This document shows, in pieces, positions 58,432-64,000 of a stretch of 64,000 nt of DNA. Position 1 is the first letter of the stretch; each line of letters opens with the position of its first letter. The position numbers and the translations under genes are program-made. The notes under the pieces are model-generated. The model saw nothing but the letters and a program-made list of their open reading frames with translations, was not told the DNA's origin and did not search any database. The DNA is from Ophiostoma sp. CBS 140.51 (lineage: Eukaryota > Ascomycota > Sordariomycetes > Ophiostomatales > Ophiostomataceae): assembly GCA_029298735.1 (NCBI GenBank), contig JANSLP010000127.1:1-64000 (forward strand), written 5' to 3'.

Positions 58432-60181
58432 TTGCAACGGCTACCTAACAGTTGTATTGATAAGCCACTAGAGAGGCAAGAGGGACGGCGTGCTCTTGCG
58501 CGATTGGGAATCGGGTTGGCTGCGCAAAGCAGAAAGGCGTTGGAGGGTGGCAGAAAAGCTGCAATATGCGGTTTGTGCGGAAGGCAGGAGGGGAACCCGT
58601 TCTTTCATGCCACATTGTGTGTGCGAGTCAACGCTCGGAAGGTGCAACGGTGCTTGCTTCGGCAGGTGTTTTGCTTAAATGTGGATTTCGGACAGCCTCT
58701 GATTTGTCAACTTCTTGCGCGCTGGGGAAGGCGTATCCAAGTGCAGAGCTCGGCTTTGTGAATCATAGTAGTCAGTCATGGAGAATCAAAGAAGCCCACA
58801 GAAGGTGCGAAGCTATGGATGCCCTCGATCCGGCCCACATGGTGTCGAGGGTGTTTGTAAAGTTGGCATATTGGCGTATCTGGCTGTTGGGGAAAGAGCT
58901 TGTGAGGTATTGCGAATTCCGTAGATTGCAGACAGACTCTATCTGGACAAAATGGCCAACTTGCTCCATAAGAGATTCGCATTCACAAGGCTGCAAAAGG
59001 ATCTTTGCCGGCCAAGCTAACTTTTTACGATGAAGCCGGCTGTCTGCCATTACCAGCACTTCTCACGTGGGGCGCAAATCCTTTGCGGCTCATGCTGCAG
59101 TGAGAACCGTCGTATTTTCTTGTGGATTCTAGCATCTTACGGTCGCTCATCAAAATGCATTTTCCAGTCACGGGGGCTTTTGGCCATGCAGCAAAATATT
59201 CAGTGTAACGAGCCTAGAATGGCCAGCCTGAAGACGGCTTGCCTTGACGACGTAGTGGCTGTCCGTATCCATGGTAAGATGTTATGAGAAGTACGTTGTG
59301 AGATATGCACAAAGTGCTGCATCTTACAACATGCCCGTCGATACCCGCAAATGTGTGGTTATGAAATACTGAAACCTGAATCTTTTCATCGTCGGAAGAG
59401 TTGTACTGTCGAGACTATAGGCGGTAAAGATCTGAACTTGTATGGTGGAGTACTTCTTGATAGTAAATGTTTCGGCAACGGCGTGTCAATTTCACCTAAA
59501 CTTTTTTTAGGCCCACCGCCCAGTGAGAGAAATGCGCTGGCCCGACTGGCCGGACTCAGCACCAGGTCGCCCAGCTTTTTGTGGACACCTCACTCACAGC
59601 AAAGCAGACAAATCTTGGGTCGCTGTTGCCTTTCGCCTCTTCTTTTCGCCTGCGACACGAGCAATCAACGGAATCTGCACAGAGCCTTGTTTTGTCGCTG
59701 CATGCCGAATCCACTCGATTGCAGCAAGGCCAGCCAACAATAGGTCATTTTACAACAACACATACAGTACCTGAGTACATACCACACCAGCCTGCCCTTC
59801 CACGCCGCGCCTGCCCAAGCAAACAAAACTTGCTTTCAGCCCCTATTCCTTTCATCTTCATCGTCATCTCAGCCCAAAACCAAGACAAGGAATCCTTCCT
59901 CTCCTGATCCGCGGCCCAACGCCAATACGTACAGCACCTTTGTCCGCACCATCTCACGTGGGGTATGCGCACCGCATCACCCGCCGCTCTTTTATTCGCC
60001 CAACCACCTTTCAGCGGCCGAGACCGACACGCGCAGCCCAAGCATAGCATTCTTGAGAACGGGGAAGCGAGCCACCCACCCCCTCAGCAGAGGAACAAGA
60101 TCGATGCGCCGCAGCCGACTGTGAACTTTTGAGTAGAGACGATTTTGCTCTTTCATCCTTAAACCGCCGCTTCGCCCCCAG
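58432..60181. other. Intergenic, includes probable first exon of the BAG gene
   Basis: The frame at 58566-59033 (155 codons) has no recognisable features and I do not call it. An open frame from the ATG at 59965 ends in a possible donor (GTGAAC at 60121) and may be the first exon of the BAG-domain gene. Otherwise this is promoter and leader DNA. Confidence 0.4.
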
Positions 60182-61639
60182 CATACGCTTCAGGCTTCCC
60201 TAACCCGGTGTGTGTATCGTGTCCTGTTAAAGGGACCGAAACCACCCGCCAAAGTGGCTTCCGGTTCTGCTGCCGCGGCATCGTTGGGTGCCCCATTTGC
60301 CAGCCTGGCCAACATCACGTCAGCCCTGCTGCCAAAGTTGCCCCCTGGCTTGCAGACGTATCTCGATTCATCCGTCGACAGCGTTGCGACCGCCCTAGCC
60401 AACTCATCCACCTACATCCAATCCACGACCGGCATTCCCCCGACCGCCCTCTATAGCACCGTTGTTGGTGCCGTTATCCTCGGAGCTGCCGCACGCACCG
60501 TTTCTGCGCGCAAGACCCCATCCTCAAGGACAGGCACTGCTGCCAAAGCCCCCAAGCTCTCACGAAACAAGAAGCGGAAAGCTGCCAAGAAGGCAAAGAC
60601 CGAAGGAAAAACAGACAAAGACGGTATGCGGCGTTACGGTTGGTCGACTGGCCAGCAGCTGTCGCCCTTCACATCGACGCTGAGCCAAGAGGGCGTGCCG
60701 GATGTCACCGACGACGACTACGAGTACATTACATCCGACGACCTTCACAACCGCGGTCAGGCGGCACCCTTTGAGTATGGAGTCACCGGCAGCCGCTCGG
60801 GTGGATCTTACTTCCGCCCGCCGGACGATGACAACCTGAACGACATCCCACAGGAGGATGTGTTGCTTCTCCGCCATGGCAACGAAGTCAAGGAGGAGTT
60901 CTTTCCTGCCTTTTCCATTGGCGACGGCAAACTCTACACCGAGGATGTCCGGGATCGTGTTCAGCTGCTCTATGACCTGTCCGACGCCCAGACAAAACGG
61001 GTCAAGCTATACTACAAGGGCAAGCTGCTGAAGGACGACGACCACCCAGTGTGCCAAAGCAATGTCAAGAACAACAGCGAGCTCATGGTTGTCCTCCCTG
61101 GTGAGGAGCTTGTGGCCAAGCCCAAGTCGCCGATCAAGAAGAGCAACAAGCAGACTAGACCGGACCGTAGCCCGAAACAACAAGCCAGTGGCCCGTCATC
61201 GTCTACCGGCAACTTGGAGGTGCCTCCCCGTGGCCGCCCCGACCAAAAGGCTGGCGGCTCATCAAGCCGTGCACACTCTGCAGCCTCGGGTGTCTCTGGC
61301 ACGTCTGGCGCTTCAAAGACTTCCAACATCTCCAACATTCCCCCGCCCCAGACATCGCAGGGCACAGCCATGGACCAGTTACATAGCATCGACTCTCACT
61401 TTGAGGCGAAGCTTTTGCCGCTGTGCGAGGAGTTCATCAAGAACCCGCCTTCTGATCCCAAAAAGAGGCACGACGAGCACGCAAAGATTTCTGAGACTGT
61501 CTTCCAGCATGTGCTTTTGAAGCTGGATGCTGTCAGTACAAACGGCGAGGACGCGACTCGCGCAAGGCGCAAGGCACTCGTCAACAAGGTGCAGGATGTC
61601 CTTAAGGATGTGGACAATGCCAAGGGAAAGACGTCTTGA
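60182..61639 (+). CDS. BAG-domain co-chaperone with ubiquitin-like segment, 5' end uncertain
   Basis: The coding frame is open from about 60137 to 61639, but the first in-frame ATG lies far inside (near 60620), after a clear membrane span (STVVGAVILGAAARTVSA, about 60452-60505). The N-terminus must therefore come from a spliced upstream exon or a non-ATG start. One phase-compatible model is 59965-60120 joined to 60182-61639 (537 aa). Features in order are the membrane span, a Lys-rich basic stretch, an acidic region, a ubiquitin-like segment (FPAFSIGDGKLYTEDV to LMVVLPGEE), a Ser/Pro/Gly linker, and a C-terminal BAG domain (from MDQLHSIDSHFEAKLLPLCEEF to the end). BAG domains bind the Hsp70 ATPase domain and promote nucleotide release. 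A membrane anchor plus BAG resembles yeast Snl1 at the ER and nuclear envelope. The coordinates given cover only the certain part. Confidence 0.8.
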   Translation, partial: HTLQASLTRCVYRVLLKGPKPPAKVASGSAAAASLGAPFASLANITSALLPKLPPGLQTYLDSSVDSVATALANSSTYIQSTTGIPPTALYSTVVGAVILGAAARTVSARKTPSSRTGTAAKAPKLSRNKKRKAAKKAKTEGKTDKDGMRRYGWSTGQQLSPFTSTLSQEGVPDVTDDDYEYITSDDLHNRGQAAPFEYGVTGSRSGGSYFRPPDDDNLNDIPQEDVLLLRHGNEVKEEFFPAFSIGDGKLYTEDVRDRVQLLYDLSDAQTKRVKLYYKGKLLKDDDHPVCQSNVKNNSELMVVLPGEELVAKPKSPIKKSNKQTRPDRSPKQQASGPSSSTGNLEVPPRGRPDQKAGGSSSRAHSAASGVSGTSGASKTSNISNIPPPQTSQGTAMDQLHSIDSHFEAKLLPLCEEFIKNPPSDPKKRHDEHAKISETVFQHVLLKLDAVSTNGEDATRARRKALVNKVQDVLKDVDNAKGKTS

Positions 61640-62568
61640 TCTAGAAATGCGCCCATTATGTTAGATTCCATACACGTTAGACAGCTCATTCATTCTTTTC
61701 TTTTGTGATGCTGCTCTGAATTTCCTATACTACTTGTTTCATTTTTCACTATACTTACTTATATTAGTCCACACTGTTTTACCATTCTACTTTCATAAAA
61801 CGCACACACATTTTCTCCATCTCAATGACACAGAAGCAGAAGGCACCTAGGGCAATTAATATGCAAAACCTCGTGAAGACCGCAATCGGCACCACAGGAA
61901 TTATGGAGAACCCTGATGACGGGCGCGGTAGGCACAGGTGGGCAGCTCTTATCGCCAGCCCGCTGATCCTGATTGTCCGGGGGCCAATACAAAGGAGTAT
62001 TGGGGGCATCATGTAGCGCAGTTTGTATCACGTGCAAGGGAGTCTGACTCAGCAAGCTGACTATCACATGATCAGGTCCGGGAGCCCTAAGCAGTGCAAG
62101 CCGCCACTCGCCCCTCTTTTAGGCCTCGCCCATTTCTTTCAGGACCCAGAATGACCCAACCAGCCCTAGCCTAGAAAGCACCACACCAACCGCCAAAATC
62201 CGACACTGCGCAGAGTTTTGGGATTAATTTTTTTCTATTGGTGGTGGCTAGCATTTTCGGCATTATTTTTTTTTCGAGCCCTCACCACCACTTTCTGTGT
62301 GTGAAGTGGACTGGCATTTTCTTCTCCTCCCTCCTTCTCTCTCCCTCTCAGGCTTTCGCGATAATCAACAACCATCAACCACCCAGCAATCCCCTTCGAC
62401 AACGATCGAAGTCCACCGACGGAGGGCATATTTAACGTCGAGCGTCGACAACAACAGAAGAAAAACTAGACAGGCTTCTCACCAGTCTGTTTCTTTTTTC
62501 TTTTCCCTTTACCGCATCGTTTCCCCGACACGCCCGCTTCACTGCGGCCGATCACCAAATCACACAAA
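61640..62568. other. Intergenic, uL13 promoter
   Basis: The 3' flank of the BAG gene and promoter of the ribosomal protein gene, with a CT-rich leader before 62569. No gene is seen. Confidence 0.5.
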
Positions 62569-63851
62569 ATGTCGAGCTTCGAGTCTGTTGTAAGTGTTTT
62601 CTTCCTTTCTGCTTGCATTGCGCTCGCTGGTGTGTCACTGCTTCTGCCTCGAGCGGCATCTTCTCTCTTTCACATCGTCACGAAACACGACTATGCACAT
62701 ACTCTCGGATCACGGAACATGGATTGTCGATCGTCGATTCTTGCGGAGGGACATTGTGGCTTCGGGGCCTCTGGGCTTTTTGGAAGTTGGGACGAACACG
62801 AGAGCGAGGAACGTGGATGGACACGGTAGTGGCCAACTGGAAACAAAGGGAATGTCGAACGAATGAGTGGTTGTCGGTCAAATCCACCGGAGGCCGCTTC
62901 CGATTGTGCCCTGCACATTGCAATCAGACTTTCAAAGACCGACGACAGCGACAATGCGGCGACTTTGGCGATGCCACAAACCGATCCGACGAGACCGAAA
63001 GAGAGACGCCCATCTGGAAAAAGATAGAGAGCGGACCAACGTGGACAGCGGCATCACAAAACGGAAGTGCATATGCTGACAGTGTGTTACTCTAGGTTGT
63101 CATTGATGGCAAGGGCCACCTGCTGGGCCGTCTGGCCAGCATTGTCGCCAAGCAGCTGCTGAACGGCCAGAAGATTGTCATTGTCCGCTGCGAGGCTCTG
63201 AACATCTCTGGCGAGTTCTTCCGCGCCAAGCGTACGTTATTACTAACTCCCCCGAACATAATCGTCTTCCAAGCATATGCTAACACGGGATTCTTTTCCG
63301 TCTCAACAGTCAAGTACCACTCTTACCTCCGCAAGATGACCCGTTACAACCCCACTCGCGGTGGTCCCTTCCACTTCCGCGCCCCCTCGCGCATCTTCTA
63401 CAAGGCCGTCCGTGGTATGATCCCGCACAAGACTGCCCGCGGTGCCGCCGCCCTTGAGCGCCTTAAGGTCTTCGAGGGTGTCCCGCCCCCGTACGACAAG
63501 CAGAAGAAGATGGTCGTTCCCCAGGCCCTGCGCGTTCTGAGACTGCAGCCTGGCCGCAAGTACTGCACGGTCGGCCGGTTGAGCCACGAGGTTGGCTGGA
63601 AGTACCAGGATGTTGTTGCCAGGTGTGTATTTTCCCTGTTCCCTTGTGTTGGAACGATTTTCTCTCGCCACATCATTTTCGACCAGATTGCTAACCCATC
63701 TCTTACCTACAGACTCGAGGAGCGGAGAAAAGCGAAGGGCGCTGCCTACTACGAGCGCAAGAAGGTTGCCGCGCGGCAACTGTCCGAGGCCAAGAAGAAC
63801 GCCAAGGTCGACCCCAAGACGGCCAAGGCCCTCGAGGCTTTCGGCTACTAA
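62569..63851 (+). CDS. rpl16: 60S ribosomal protein L16 (uL13)
   Basis: Four exons, 62569-62589, 63096-63231, 63310-63622 and 63713-63851, encode 202 aa, close to the 199 aa of yeast L16. The first exon holds only seven codons (MSSFESV), and the first intron is 506 nt, far longer than others in the window. Diagnostic sequence includes [39 protein letters not shown] and [20 protein letters not shown], then [23 protein letters not shown]. The protein belongs to the large ribosomal subunit. A frame that reads from exon 1 into intron 1 for 86 codons is an artefact of the unspliced sequence. Confidence 0.97.
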
Positions 63852-64000
63852 GCGACGAATATGTCGTGACAGTGACGTTTCTGAGGAGGTGCGATGAGAT
63901 GGAAAGAGCGGCGAATCTTGAGCAACGGCGAGAGAGACTTGGAAAAGGGGGAGAGCGGGATGTATAGCAGCAGACCAAGGCGTGGCTAGGACGATGGCTT
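63852..64000. other. 3' flank of uL13
   Basis: Only 149 bases remain before the window edge; no feature is seen. Confidence 0.5.

Noticed and set aside
58566..59033. 155-codon plus-strand frame between the glutaredoxin and BAG genes
   Set aside because: No domain, no signal peptide and ordinary noncoding composition. I could not find supporting exons.
62569..62829. 86-codon frame from the uL13 start through intron 1
   Set aside because: It is the unspliced reading; the GTAAGT donor at 62590 and the uL13 sequence from 63096 show the true structure.

Overview
The window is nuclear DNA from a filamentous ascomycete, most likely a Sordariomycete. The introns are short (about 50 to 100 nt) with GTRAGT-like donors. 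Coding regions favour C- and G-ending codons, and the gene set is typical of moulds: secreted CAZymes, a BBE-type oxidase, a sugar porter, RVS161, GRR1, AIM18 and a BAG-domain protein. I cannot name the species. I support 20 protein-coding genes and one tRNA, with exon structures worked out by hand from splice signals and reading-frame continuity.

Region 1 (1-10 kb) is almost empty. The only gene I can support is a small 16-cysteine protein at 1.6-2.0 kb; a long polypyrimidine tract lies at 6.2 kb.

Region 2 (10-45 kb) is an accessory-type region rich in secreted and membrane carbohydrate enzymes. In order it holds a GH10 xylanase (-), a secreted Cys-rich protein (+), an FAD monooxygenase (-), a membrane-anchored GH16-fold protein with a degenerate active site (+), a GH128 beta-glucanase (+), a fused dynamin-type GTPase and family 2 glycosyltransferase (+), a secreted DUF4419 protein (+), a D-2-hydroxyacid dehydrogenase (-), a bicovalent FAD sugar-oxidase-like protein (-), a secreted lactonase-fold protein (+) and an MFS sugar transporter (+). 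The run GH16 / GH128 / GTPase-GT2 lies on one strand and suggests cell-wall glucan work. The oxidase, lactonase and transporter could form a sugar-oxidation route, but that is inference.

Region 3 (45-64 kb) is conserved housekeeping: RVS161 (BAR protein), peptidyl-tRNA hydrolase, ribosomal protein uS10, tRNA-Asp(GTC), the F-box/LRR protein GRR1, AIM18 (chalcone-isomerase-like), a glutaredoxin with a probable mitochondrial start, a BAG-domain protein with a ubiquitin-like segment, and ribosomal protein uL13.

The most unusual item is the gene at 24476-28505. One continuous reading frame joins a complete dynamin-like G domain to a multi-membrane-span GT2 glycosyltransferase. I do not recall a described enzyme of this architecture. 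The second is the GH16-fold protein at 19-20.6 kb, whose canonical catalytic ExDxxE has become E-I-N-I-G-I.
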